From: Eopsaltria australis | Lineage: Eukaryota; Chordata; Aves; Passeriformes; Petroicidae | DNA length: 64,000 bases | Direction of reading: 5' to 3' | NCBI GenBank assembly: GCA_034509425.1 | Contig: JAVTVJ010000011.1 | Span: forward strand, 2,976,001-3,040,000 | Shown: in pieces, positions 49,761-61,800 of the stretch | Layout: each line of letters begins with the position of its first letter | How positions within the stretch are numbered: the stretch's first letter is position 1 | Program-made: the position numbers and the translations under genes | The notes under the pieces: generated by a model | Databases searched by the model: none | What the model saw: the letters and a program-made list of their open reading frames with translations, nothing else | What the model was told of the DNA's origin: nothing

Positions 49761-51239
49761 TTACCATGAAAAACAATTAGACATATGTTATCTTATCCAC
49801 ATAAAATATAATTGAGTCTGAAAAGGTATGACTAAGGAAAAATGACATCAAGATCTGTATAATTTTGAAAAAGAAATGGTAAATGTGGTCATGAATCATC
49901 ATCTTTATTTTAACATTATAATTATGGATTTTCATCTAAAGTTCATCAGCTCTACAGTAAACACTGCTTATCTCACACAACACTGTGTTGAATGCAGTAT
50001 CGAGTTCTTTGTTACAATCATTTTGGAGGTCAAAGGTGCAAATGTATTCAGAAAATGGATTTAATACAGGCATTTAGGCCTGTAGTGAGTATTAAATACT
50101 ATATTCCAGGAATAATTTTTATAGGAAGATTTTAAATGGCTAGTTATGAGAAATCAAGAGTTGAATAAAAGATGGATCACCCAGTGCTTCCTACATGTCC
50201 TAAGCATTACTGTTGCTTCCAAGGACAGGATGCCAAACTGTGTTTAATTTTGGTTTGATTCTATAAAGCAGGTCCTGCATTTCTTGCCTAATATAATATT
50301 TAGAAACAAAGCAAGAAATAAAGGAGTTAAACATAGAAAACAGGTCTTTTAAAATATTTGAACATGTCCTTTTAGCCATTTGAACATTCTCTTTTAATTG
50401 TTCTGCATATGCAAACCCTAAGTCCTTGAGCTGTTAAAGAATTTTTTACCTTGGACTTGTGATGCAATTTCTCCCTTTCATGAGATGATAAGGGATGATA
50501 TGACATCTATGAGATGTGATGATATCTATTTTAGGATGAAATGTGTGACTCTGAAGATTGCAAATAGTCGTTGTTTATAGCAAAGGAAATCTAAGGAAAT
50601 TATCCTAAACTTAGACAGCTAATTTTTGAATATATGTACTATATAAAATTAAACTCATTCAAGAAAACATACATCTTGAAGTAAGGATTGTTACCTATGT
50701 AGTGTAAAATGAAGAAATAAAGAGATCTATTGCTCTTGCTAAAATCACCAGGTTGTCTGGTTGTCTGAATGGCAAAAAAAAATTGTAAATATTCAAAAAT
50801 AAATCATCTAGACTATTTGTATTTATCACACTGTAGTCACATGAACTATTACTTAACTTTGCTTCTAATTCTTTCCCTGTTACACTGTTGGAGGACTGAA
50901 AAAACAGCTTGCATTGATTCAAGACAGGAAGCATCATTAAAGTGTAATGTTATGAAATGTGTTCTTCACAACCTATCATAAAATTCACTCTTAGGAACGA
51001 AAGTTCTAAAAACCACTAGGACACTACTGTAAGTGCTGCAAGTTTGACAGCACTTCATCTTTACATACGTCTTTATCTCAGAGAGCAGTAAATTTTGAAT
51101 AATCTATTTCATGACATATTTTCATGCCATGAATGATATTGTAGACCAGTAGAGTTCTTCATTGTTAAATGCCAGTATTTCTAAGTGAGTAAAACTTAAC
51201 CTGTCAACCCTGAGAGGGAGAGAAAATTGCTGCTACTTT
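49761..51239. other. AT-rich unique sequence, no gene seen
   Basis: No gene or repeat is recognised. Imperfect GATGATAT-type repeats cluster at 50482-50530. Open frames are 80 codons or fewer. Confidence 0.5.
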
Positions 51240-51380
51240 CAGAGGAATCACAAAACTGTGTTAGATGGAAAACACTTTTAGAGGTCAGCTAAACCAACAT
51301 GCTCAGTCAGAGGGCTAACATCACTCAAAAATTGCAAACTATGGCTGTAAGATGGTCTAGGCACTGTTTGTTTACTAACC
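51240..51380 (-). mobile_element. Probable CR1 3'-tail fragment, - strand
   Basis: An antisense CR1 terminus-like sequence: GGAATCACAAAACTGTG (51244-51260), then AGATGGAAAACACTTTTAGA (51263-51282) and TCAGCTAAACCAACATGCTC (51285-51304). This parallels the canonical 'AATCATTAAGGTTGGAAAAGACC...' end. It is diverged, with no coding capacity. Confidence 0.45.
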
Positions 51381-52362
51381 ATATACAAATCAAGGATCAT
51401 AATATTTTCGTGGTTACATCTGTACTAGCAAGTTAAATATGATCACCAAATGGCTTAACACATAGTATATAACACTGGTCTGCAGTAATCCACTGCACTT
51501 CATAGTTATCCCATTGCCTGACACCATTTTTGGCTCACACCCTTGTCAACAAAAACTACAATGCAAGACAGTAACTGCAGCTACACTAATGATCAGATCA
51601 GAAGACTGCAGAGGGCTTGAAATGTTCCCAACAGGTAATAAAGATGAGACAGTTCCCTTTGGGATGGAGAGAATTTGGCTGATAGACTCAAATTGCAAAC
51701 TTGCTGCTGGGTTGAGAGATGAGCCTTTGGGTTTTTCCAGTTACCAGAATATGCTCAATCAGCTGGTTATTCAAGCAACAAGAGAATTTCTTTTCCCCAG
51801 TGCCAAATCTAATATTCTTCTATTTCATTAAAATACTGTGATTAAATGGTGCTTGCTGTCTGAGTGCATTTGTTACGCAGTTTGAATGAGATTAGTACCG
51901 TTTTCCACTGCACAAGTGGGGCTTTTTGTGTATCTGTATGTGTGTGTGTTGTAGATCTTTGCTGTCATTTTTTACAAGGTAGTATTTTGCAGTTTGTGGG
52001 AAAATGGTTGTACCAGTTAATGCTGTTTGGAGAGAGGATAAATTTATGCTCAGGGCTGCCAAGATTCTCTGTTTCCTCTTGTGTGGGGACAGCTTTATCC
52101 TGACACAATCCTTTAAATAACAGTACTCTTAGTAGCAGAATTGTTTGCAATAAATATAGGAGAAACACAAGCCCTTTCTACTCGTATAATAAATATTTCC
52201 CTATTTTCCTTGTGCCAAGAAAAACTTCCCTTCTGACCCTCTTCTGTTTATACCAACATTGCATCAACAACACTGATACAAATTGTCCTAAGCTGTTATC
52301 AGAGACTGTTAACATTTAAAATCAGGACTTAAAATAAATGCTTTAACTTATTTTACATCTAG
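51381..52362. other. Unique sequence, no supported gene
   Basis: A 105-codon plus-strand open frame (51514-51831) has mixed composition but no recognisable domain, starts at a non-ATG codon and has no strong splice context. A short (TG)n tract lies at 51936-51950. Confidence 0.45.
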
Positions 52363-52456
52363 GCCAGAGAAACTACCCCTGAAGAATTTATTGCCTCCCT
52401 TTATCTCAGAGAACTAAAGATGAATCTGGCCTCACTGAAGAAAGCCAATGAAACAT
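52363..52456 (+). other. Exon-like segment, unrecognised (weak)
   Basis: The segment follows TTATTTTACATCTAG (acceptor-like; AG at 52361-52362) and precedes GTAAGG (donor-like; GT at 52457-52458). The frame starting at 52363 is open through the segment (31 codons, reading AREYTT-like then 'FIASLYLRELKMN') and beyond, for about 73 codons in all. No protein family is recognised. The phrase CTGGCCTCACTGAAGAAAGCC (52427 onward) also resembles an old dispersed amniote repeat, which would explain it without a gene. Confidence 0.15.
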
Positions 52457-53157
52457 GTAAGGCTCAAATCCTGTCTGCTTTTCTGAGTAGTCTTTCTGTG
52501 TTCCTATTGGAATACTACAGACACATACTGTCCAGTCTAACTCACTACAAGCAATCTTTGCTTAGAAGCAAGACTCAAGGTTGACTCTACAAAAATATTA
52601 CTCTTCCTATTATTATTACAACCACCTGCCTCCTGTAACAAAGGGGTTAAAACTTTAATATACCTTAACTTCCTTTTCTGAACAGTAACACCTTCCTTCC
52701 TCAAAATCAGTAGGCAGAGTAAATAATCATGAACACCAGATGTCCACACTGACTTGGGAAGTCAGAAAGATAAAATTCCATGTGCACACAAGAACATATT
52801 CTCAGCATTAGCAGAATTAAACAGAGACATCAGATAAGTGAAAACAGATGTTGTTAAAATGTCAAGTGCAGCAGATGTGTGTATACAAGACAAGCTTTGA
52901 AAAGATTAAACTTTGATCCTGGTTAGGTAGAAATTTATGTTAATCAGGTAGAAACAGTAATTTACTTTGGAACAGTTATTTCCACCTTTACTATAATATG
53001 TTATTATGCATTGTTCTTAATGGAAGTACCTCTGAAATATTAACCAGTTGAGCATGAGCAGTGGCAATATTTTGCCTGTGTATGCTTTATGTTGTGTTCC
53101 CACAAATCTGCTCTCACAAACAGCCAGAGTGCTCAGTAAATCCTTTTCTCATCACAG
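52457..53157. other. Unique sequence, no gene seen
   Basis: No repeat or gene is recognised. A 70-codon minus-strand frame (52537-52749) is unrecognised. Confidence 0.5.
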
Positions 53158-53331
53158 ACCCACATGTTCATCCAATGGAAAGAGGAAGCAGTGGAGGAGA
53201 GGGAAGAATGCTCTATGACACAATGTGCATTCAGGTCTCACCCTGACATGCTGTCAGGGTACATCCAGGCACTGTGTAGCAGTTCCACAGTTTTGATGGG
53301 GCTCATGCTTTTTACATCTTCCATTGAAAAG
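53158..53331 (+). other. Exon-like segment, 58 codons, unrecognised (weak)
   Basis: It is preceded by a pyrimidine-rich TCCTTTTCTCATCACAG (AG at 53156-53157) and followed by GTAAAT (GT at 53332-53333) after AAAAG. The 174-nt segment is exactly 58 codons and fully open in the frame starting at its first base, so it would be a symmetric phase-0 exon. The encoded stretch is acidic first ('WKEEAVEEREE') and ends with a hydrophobic run ('STVLMGLMLFTS'). I recognise no family. In 64 kb of DNA such segments arise by chance, so confidence is low. Confidence 0.2.
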
Positions 53332-53358
53332 GTAAATTCTCTTCCTCTTTTGTTTTAG

Positions 53359-53677
53359 AGACCTTTCAAATGTGAATTTAGATGGAAAATCTGACTTGGT
53401 TGTGATTTTGGAGTTACATCTGCATGTTTCCACATGTCTGCTGTGGGATCTTCATCAAGGAGAAGGTTTTTGTTCTGTGTGTCTGTTTCAAAGTATCAGG
53501 ACTGTGTTGTGTCAACAGTCACAATCATGTACATGTGCTACTAAATTTCTTGTATATATATATCTGCCTGACAACAGAACAAGGAACTACTTAAGAGAAG
53601 CACTGTATTTCAGAGGTGCTCTGTGGTGTTGTCTCCACAGGCAACCCAAAAGCTCTCAGCTTTCATTTCAGTCCTAA
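53359..53677 (+). other. Open frame after a strong acceptor-like site, unrecognised (weak)
   Basis: A long pyrimidine tract (TCTCTTCCTCTTTTGTTTTAG, AG at 53357-53358) precedes a frame open for 106 codons to a TAA at about 53677. The product would be cysteine-rich ('FCSVCLF', 'QSCTCATKF') with no recognised domain. It lies only 27 bp downstream of the donor-like end of the previous segment. The two cannot be joined by a normal intron and would be alternatives. Confidence 0.15.
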
Positions 53678-55282
53678 ATGCCTGCATTTTATTACTCCAT
53701 GTAACGCCTTTCTCTACACCCATGCCCCAGGCCTGTGTATTATGTTAGTAGCACTGATTCAGTGGATAGTCAAAGTTCATCAGGGATTCTTACTGATGAC
53801 TGGGAGCTGGTAGGCTTAGCTATGCATATTTCTGCTGTAAAAACTGCCACATGCTTATCTCTTTGGGGCATAGCTCCTTCATTTGTCTAAGAGTCATGAG
53901 AGAGATCAGGGTTTTTTATCATTTCCGAGCCTCCATGGAGATGAAATCTCAATTTCACTGTGTCTGCTAGGTTCTCTTCTCTTTACTTTCTCATAGGAAG
54001 TCATTTTGTTGGCTGCCATATTCTCCTCACATACACCATCTGGATAAAGCAACCTAATCCCCCAGAGGTTCAAAATAACTGTTCTGTCCCTCTACAACCA
54101 AGTGTTACACACAGACGACATACAGAGTGGTCATCAGCTACATGTATTTTACAAATATTGGATATTGATTTCTTGTTACTACTTAGTATTAAGAAGCACA
54201 TTCATTTCTACCTTTTGGTATCTGAACATAACCAGTCTTCACTGTAGATTACTAAGGACAAGAGTCTTACTCAGATTTTTAGATTATTAAAATTTACAGC
54301 AAATAGATAGTGGTCACCTTATTGTGACCCTTACTAGTCTTTTGCTCCTGATAAAACCAAGAGAAAACAAACTGCAATTATACCACTTCTACCCATCCTC
54401 TTTTTGTATTGTTCAATAAAACTACATGTTTTTTAGGTAGAATTTATCCTGAATGAAGCTGATGGAGGGACTTTTTCTGGTGTCAGTGTGGCACTTTAAT
54501 ATCTCAACTCTGAGTGACTTATAGCTGCAAAAAGCTCTAACCTTTAAAGGAATTTTCGATAAGTGCTTTTTCTTTTGCAGAGACAGCACCTCACAGACTC
54601 GTGCTCTGAGATCAACTTCAAGATACCCTATTGCTTTTAGGGGCTTTAAACCCCTGATAGAATAGTTTTATTTTATTACTCAGATCAGAACCTTCTCATC
54701 CATCCCAACTGGTTTGATTTACACTTGAGTTATACTTTCAAGTTTTTCTAGCACTTTTATATGGACTTGGACATTTCACCTTCTGTTTGTATCAACAAGG
54801 AAACTTGTGCACTTCACTGGGAATTCACAACTAGACACATAGGGTTTCTAACAAGTCAAACTCACCTTGTAAGTTTCATGTTAATATCTATTTTAGCAAA
54901 ATTATTCTTACTTTGTAGGGTACAAGAATTGACTTTGAATAAGAAACAAAATACTTTTACTTAATACTTTTTGAATATGGGTGTCTCTTTCCCATGTCCA
55001 TTCAAATAAGACCCCAAAATATCCAATTGTCTTAAATGTTCTTCTTCACTTTATATGTGTTTGAAATTTGTGCAGCCAGTACCAATTTATTTGATAAAGC
55101 AAACTCTCTTTTGGGAGAGTTTATCATGAACATACCTTTTACAATGAGAACTTTACTAAAGGTTGGAAATCATAGTAGTAAGTAGGGGGAAAAAAAGAAA
55201 GCAAATATTGGGTGTTCTTGTGGGTCATCCCACCTTTACAACAGATTTCTAAGATTTGAACAAATGGCTAATAAGTCACATC

Positions 55283-55310
55283 CTTTTTTTCTTTTTTTTT
55301 TTTTTTTTTT
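55283..55310. repeat. Poly-T tract
   Basis: 27 T with a single C at 55291. No SINE body is visible next to it, so it is more likely a homopolymer expansion than a retroposon tail. Confidence 0.95.
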
Positions 55311-57302
55311 GCATGTTTTTGGACTTTTTCTGGTTTTACTACGTCACCACTTCAGCAGCATGACAATAGCCCAGGGCATGCCTGCTGGGGAAAGTAAATT
55401 TTCTAGTTCTTCACTGAGTGGAGGCTCAGGGGCAAGACTGGCATGAAAGATCAGTATCCATCCCTGGATTTTTACAAGTAGATGGCAGAATAGTGTTTCT
55501 TTTTTAAAAAATTGACAGAGAATGCACCGTGTACTTCTCACTTTAATATATATCCGCAGAAAACCAGGAAACCAGATTTTTTAAAACTCCATTCAGAGGC
55601 CAGGATCCACAACTGTGGGAACATTGCCTAAGCTGTGTCATTCTGTTTTCAACATTGCTGAGAAGTCCAAAGATGTGCTGTGATTACATGCACGTACTGC
55701 TCTGGGTCAGAAGAAATTCAAATGGTGTAAAAAAATCAGCATGCATGTATGTGGAACTCTGCTTGTACAGTAGTAGCATGCTTTACACATGTTACACTCT
55801 GCTCTGCAAATGATCCTTAACTGGGATAGACCTTGCCTAAAATACCCAATTTTCTTCCACTGAAAGTAAGAGTACAGCACTATCCAATAAGCTAATGGAT
55901 TTCAGCACCCATAGTGATGATGTGTTCTGATGAGAACATACCATGGGTGAGTATGAGTATAAACTGTCTAAAGTATGCAACTATGTTACATTTTAAGTCA
56001 ATATTAAAGGTGAAATAAGCGCCATATTTAAAACAAGAAATAATACGTGCAAAATATGAAGTTGCAGAAAGGAAAATGCATAGGGTATTTCAAAGTACTG
56101 TAGCACTTTTCTGGGTCTCAAGCAGAATTTAAGATGGAGAATTTTACTTTCTTCTCTGGCTTCTTGGTCAAAACTACACTTTTATGGCTGAAAAAATTTT
56201 GAAACATTCATTAAGGTGTTTAATATAAGAATTTTCAAGTAAAACAGAAAAGTTTGGCAAAGCTGATATAATAGAGACAGCTTTGCACAGCAGGGAATAT
56301 CAGGGAGCTCTAAAAATAGACTGCTACTAGTTCTGCCTAGAATAACATGTCTGAAAGAAGAATACACATTTACACAGCTGGCTTTATATGACCCTTGTTT
56401 ACGCAATAAAACAAAAGGAAATTACCTCTTCTGGGGTTTTATTTTTTCTACCAGGTACTGATTAAATAATAATTAGTTCAAAGTATCATGAGTCATTTCT
56501 ACGTATGCACACTTATCCTTTTTGAAAGAGCAATTGTCTTGCTGAGGTAATATAGAACATCAGTGATCTGTGCTTTAACAAACTTTCAGTTCAGTAGATC
56601 CAGTTTCAGCAGTTGCATAACCTTTTTTTATCTTAAACCAATGTCAGAGTAATGGCTCTTTCCTATGTGGAAGTGATCAAAGCTGAGTTTGGTCAGAAGT
56701 TGTCAGCTGAACACTTAAATTCTATTTAGATCAATGAGAAACTTGCCATTTCTTTCATAGTTTTTCTTTAGGATTCCAGTCTTTCAGCACTTTCTTTCTT
56801 CTTGAAACCTCTCTCTCTGATTCTCATATTTATTTTGTTTTCCCCAAAAAGTCACACATTGATACATCTGTGGGTGTCCCATTATTCTATTTTTTTTTCT
56901 TCACAAATACTATCCAGGAAGTCTCACAGACAGTGCATTTCATTTAATTCTACTCCAGCAAGTTCATAATGGAATTTAATTGTGTTTCCCTTATCTGTAA
57001 CCTTTCTGCTCCCTTGAGCAGTTTTTTCCTTCCTTCAATATATTAGAATATTTCCTAGTATTGTTAAGATTTTAATCTCATTTATGTCCTCTTTTCTAAT
57101 TATTCCATACCTGCAAAGATGACAAGCAATCTTTTACCAACAGCATTACATAAAGACAAGATCTTTTTTTTAAAAACATAGAATAAAACCAGCAGTCAAT
57201 CAAATATTGTTTTCCAGAGACATCTTTCTTTATTTTTCCACAATCCTTTATAACACTGGGAAGAAGAAAAATGAGAAAATCTGTAAAGGTTTTAATTTAA
57301 AA

Positions 57303-57321
57303 ATAACAATAATAATAATAA
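57303..57321. repeat. (AAT)n microsatellite
   Basis: A short run of AAT units with one AAC interruption (AAATAACAATAATAATAATA). Confidence 0.85.
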
Positions 57322-60059
57322 AACATGCAGTCTGAAACCTTTGGCTGCTTTACAATTATTTTTTATTTAAGCAATTTAATTTTTCTTAGTTGCTGGCTAG
57401 CTCAATGTAAAAAAACCCTTAGTACTATGGGAAACTGAAAAACAGGGGAAAAGATTGGAATATATATTTTGCTCCAAAATCTGAAAGAAAGTGGACTTCC
57501 TTTCAGTTTGTCTGTGACTACATCTATGGTGGTCATACATGGTTGTTCTGATCCTATTTATTTTTATAGATTCGTCTCAGGTTCTACTACATCTCCAAAA
57601 ATAAATTAGAAAGAAAACAAGGATTTGTACGTGTGAGGCTTTTTCAGCCAATGTGTCAGACTGGCAAAATGCCCTCTTTGAAGACAGAATAGAGCTGACA
57701 TATAATTGTTGCCCTTACCTTTGTAGCTACTGACACTAGAGTCTGAACCCTCCTTGGAGACCTGAAAAAAATTTTGGTGTGACACTCTGAGAAGTTACCA
57801 CTGGTATTTTACAAATACTGTGAGGTCACAGATTTTGACCCTATACAGAGCCAAGCAAACCTCTGGAGGGCGTTGTGTTTTATGGGAAAAAATGTTTCCA
57901 TTGATTTTTAGATTAGCATTATACTGCAACATAGAGCAGATCAGTAGCCATGAAAGACAAAATTCACATTCCAGTAGCAAGAAAAGTAACACAGCCCGAG
58001 ATGTGCTTAAAATCTAGGCTTTTTTTTTTTTAATATTTTTTTACACATTATTTTCCAGAGTCACAGCAAGAATAAAAAGAATGAGGACTAATACCATGTA
58101 ATTATACCAAGTAAAAAATAGACCATGTTTTTTCTATGTGGCATTCAGTATTTCATAAAGGTCTGAAATGGTTAAAACTAGTTCTTTAGCATAAATCCTA
58201 GTTTAGTGTTTTATAATATTGTGATATGTGAAATCTTTCCTTCTTTTTCTGAATTTCTGTGAACAAAACATTTAAAACTATTTTTCAAGAGTAAGCACTA
58301 AAGTTATGTTCCTGATTAAATTTTAAAACATTGTGCAGATATCATAAGTTACTAAGTTAGATAGCCAATGGCAGAATTTTTTAAGGCAATTACCTCATAA
58401 AAAGAGTTTGTTCTCAAACACATTCATTCCAAAGCTACCATTTATCCACAAAATAAGTCATTGTATTTGCAGGCATATGTTTATATCTGGGAAAGTAAAC
58501 TAATATTTTCATAAATTACTCTTAGTAATTTGACAGAAATTGAGGTGAAAAAGGCATGAGTGCTTTGTCCCTCACACCTGTAGAGTATCTTGTGTTGTCA
58601 TCTATTCTTTCAGGCAGGGGCTGAGCACTGTGTCACAGCTCAAGTGCCCATCTCTTGATCTCCTTTCTTATGAAGAGGGGATGCACAACACTCATTTGAG
58701 AATACAGAACAGATGAGATATAAAAGTGGTTCATTTTACAAGCTACTTTAAATGTATGTGGAAAGATTTTTTTCATTAGATAGAATCAGGCTATAAAAGT
58801 CCACATATAAGGCTTCGCAAGGCATTCCCAATTATTAGATTATTGCTATTATTTTCCTGCCAATTTAATAAAAACCTTTCTTTTTTACTACTGTGACAGA
58901 TTTTCCTTGTTGAAGAAGTATTAAGAATTGTCAGTCTGGGCATTAATGTGATACATCTTCAAAAAATCACAAGCATTTCATATTTGAAAAGTTGCCTTTC
59001 TTATGGTTTATTTATCTTAACATGATACCATGTCAAAATTGGAGCTTCTATATTTATCATATTGAGTATGCATCAAGAAGAATTACAACATAATGAATAT
59101 ATTGAGACAATCTGGTAAGATAACTGTGAAGAGTATTTTATAATATAAAATCACTGCCACTAAGTAATACCTATTAACAAGAGAGACTTGAAAAGCGAGG
59201 ACTTGCAAAAAAAGGTGAAGTTCAAAAATATATTTTGAGATATATGGTAAAACCTTTCTTTACAAGGATATGTTTGTGTAAAGTTACTCCTTTTTCTGCC
59301 TATTATTTGCTTCATCTTTCATTTGGGCATTGAAAAAAGAGAAGAGAAAAAATTAGCAAAAAGCTAACTAAACTGAAGGTTTATGATTTTAGTGATAATT
59401 ATTACAAGATCTTTTACATAATACAAGTATTACATATTACCAAATGTTTTTTGCTGCATAAGAATCTTTATTTTTTTAACCTAAGCTTTTTGCATGGAAA
59501 AAAATTTTACCCCCCAAATAAAGAAATAATGTAGATGAGAATTGTGAATGAAAAAAAGTGTGGTTTTTTCTGATATTTATGAATTCATTACAGCATGCTC
59601 TTCTTTCAGATATAAGAAATTCCAAAAATTAAATATTATCAAGATTAACTACTAAAACATTAGACCTAAGGTATATGGAATATTTTTACATACTCAGTAG
59701 CATGGTAGTAGTTTCACAGACAAACAAGCAAAGAGGACGGAAGGTCAAGGAAAATTCTGCAATGTATTTGTCAAAACCTGGGAAAGGACTAAAGAACTTG
59801 GGAATTCTGGCCCACAGCCCAATACTTATGACCACAAAATAAATACTGCACTCTAATATATCCAATCTAGCCAAAGTGTTTTAGTCTACATGACAGGATA
59901 TTAATTCTAAAATTGATCCCTATTGGTCTTTTAGGCAACTTTATATTAATCCTCCTGCAAGCCATGCAATGCACAATTTTCATCTTATATTTACTTTTCA
60001 TCATGTGTACATTATTTCCTATTAAAACAGTTATGGTGTTATCTGATATGAGTTTCAGA

Positions 60060-60350
60060 AGGTTTCCGCAGTTCAGCGCTGCTCCTGATAGTGAGGACCC
60101 CTCTCCAAATAATCATCCTTAATCTCCTTGAATGAGAGGAGAGAGAGAAGGTGGCAATGGCAAGTTTGGGCCAGGCATTGAGCGCAGAGGATGGGCAGTG
60201 CCTGTCAGTGCCAGACTCTCAGTGTTTCCCCACTGGGCAGCAAAGTCAACCCACTCCCTCAGTCGTGTAGGCTACACTATTTACTGACCCCTTGCTGAAA
60301 GCCCACCCCGCTATGGAAAATGAGTAATAAAAAATTGTGATGACAAAATG
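60060..60350. other. GC-richer patch of unknown nature
   Basis: About 290 bp that is clearly richer in G and C than the flanks, with several CpG (for example 60066, 60077, 60182, 60264, 60308). It is followed by GAGTAATAAAAAATTGTG (60321-60338), which contains AATAAA. It could be an unrecognised LTR or other retroelement fragment with a plus-strand poly(A) signal, or a unique regulatory element. I cannot place it in a family. Confidence 0.35.
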
Positions 60351-61566
60351 AATTTGGCTCATCCTTAAACCCCCTTAGTAAAATCAGAAGTGCACCTAGC
60401 GTTCTGCACATTGTAAGATTGTTACTCACATGTTTACTTTTTCTTAGCTGAAGTGAGAGGAGGAATCAAACCCAAATTAATTAAGCTTCATGTAAGACTG
60501 GCATTGGTAGATACAGTTAATTTTCATCTTCTACCGAAGAGATTAGAGTTCATATCTCAAAGGTAATTGAAAGCCCATATTTGAAAGGAAATAATTCCCT
60601 TTGGTTCAGAAGCAGGATTTACTTAACCTACAATGAAGGAAGGAGTGGTGCAGTGAGTTTAGCTAATATAACAGCTTTATGCTTTTCAGATATTTTTCCA
60701 CTGAAATTTCCCTCCTGCTTCATGTGTTTGACATTTTAAGGAGTACATTTAGTTGAGTCTTTCAATGAGTCTCTATGGTAACAGTAAAAATGCCCAATCA
60801 AAATACTTTACCTCCTCTGCCTTCTTGCCTGTTCACTCAGCAGAGGCTGCAAAGCAGAGAAGTGAGAACCACTGGTCCTTTCAAGTGTAATGGGAGTGTA
60901 TTGTAAAGTAGGAAGAAATGATCTGTAGATTTCAAGACTACTAATGATCACACTAACGACAGAATGAAGTAATCACTTGTCAAGTAGCAGCTTCAGTATC
61001 AAATAAATTTAGTTTCAAAATTAACTCTTTTCTTTTGCATAAAACTGAATCATTGATATTTTGTTTTACATTAAATGTAAGAATTGTTCTTTTGGTTTTT
61101 CAGCCAACACTGGGCTCTACTGGAGTACAGCATCAGGTGCAATATATTAATAAAGTCTTTTTACAGTAAGTAAGCACAAAATGCCACTTTTCTGGCAATG
61201 TATGTGTATTTTTCTTAAAAAGTAATAAGCAGCAACTCCATTTTTGCACTTATAAAATAAAGACAATTGTTAGTAGATTGCCTGAACTAAAAAAAAAAAA
61301 AAAAAATGGAGGAAGGCAGAAAAGATAGATGGGATTAAACTTTATTGTCAGGAAACCATGGTAGTCTACTGAAATCTATTGAAGGGATATTAGTGAACAC
61401 GTATTGTTGTAGCAAGAATGGCTTTTCCCTCCATTACTGCTTCTTTCAGGAGACACCAGAGGCTCAGTTGAGATCCTCTAAAATGTAACTGAGTCAGGAT
61501 ATTGCCATTTCCCCTAGAAACTGTTTAGTTGTATAAGATATATTTTAGAAAGCTATTCAGTGTGCC
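60351..61566. other. AT-rich unique sequence, no gene seen
   Basis: No gene or repeat family is recognised. An 18-A run lies at 61289-61306. Confidence 0.5.
61289..61306. repeat. Poly-A run
   Basis: An uninterrupted run of about 18 A. The sequence upstream is not a recognisable retrocopy or SINE. Confidence 0.92.
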
Positions 61567-61800
61567 GTGGGACACCTCCCTCACCATTGTCAGAGCAGTG
61601 ATGCCAGGCTAGAGGTTGCCAGCGTCTGCCCGCCAAGAAAGCCCTCAGGGGCCGCATCCTTGCCAGCCCAGCATGGCAGGCTGGGAGCTGGACCACATCA
61701 CAGGGCTGCTGCTTGTGCTGCCTGGTCACGGCAGCTTGCTCTGCACAAAGAGCCAGGCTGCACAGAAACAGATCTGCTTCACCATTCCAATCAACCTAGT
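61567..61800. other. GC-rich patch, possible exon or retroelement fragment
   Basis: This is the most GC-rich unique segment in the window, about 230 bp, with sharp transitions to AT-rich DNA on both sides. It carries two overlapping plus-strand open frames (90 codons at 61567-61839, 71 codons at 61616-61831) with no recognised domain. The abrupt borders favour an inserted fragment (for example LTR-derived). A lineage-specific exon or promoter is possible but unsupported. Confidence 0.35.

Larger units (their letters stand above)
53678..60059. other. Long AT-rich unique stretch, no gene or repeat recognised
   Basis: More than 6 kb with no dispersed repeat that I recognise. Simple sequence includes a T tract at 55283-55310 (one C interruption) and an (AAT)n tract at 57303-57321. 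Open frames are 95 codons or fewer and unrecognised. Some of it could be conserved non-coding DNA, which cannot be judged from one sequence. Confidence 0.5.

Noticed and set aside
51514..51831. 105-codon plus-strand frame in unique DNA
   Set aside because: It starts at a non-ATG codon, has no strong acceptor upstream and no recognised domain; kept only as a note in the feature list.
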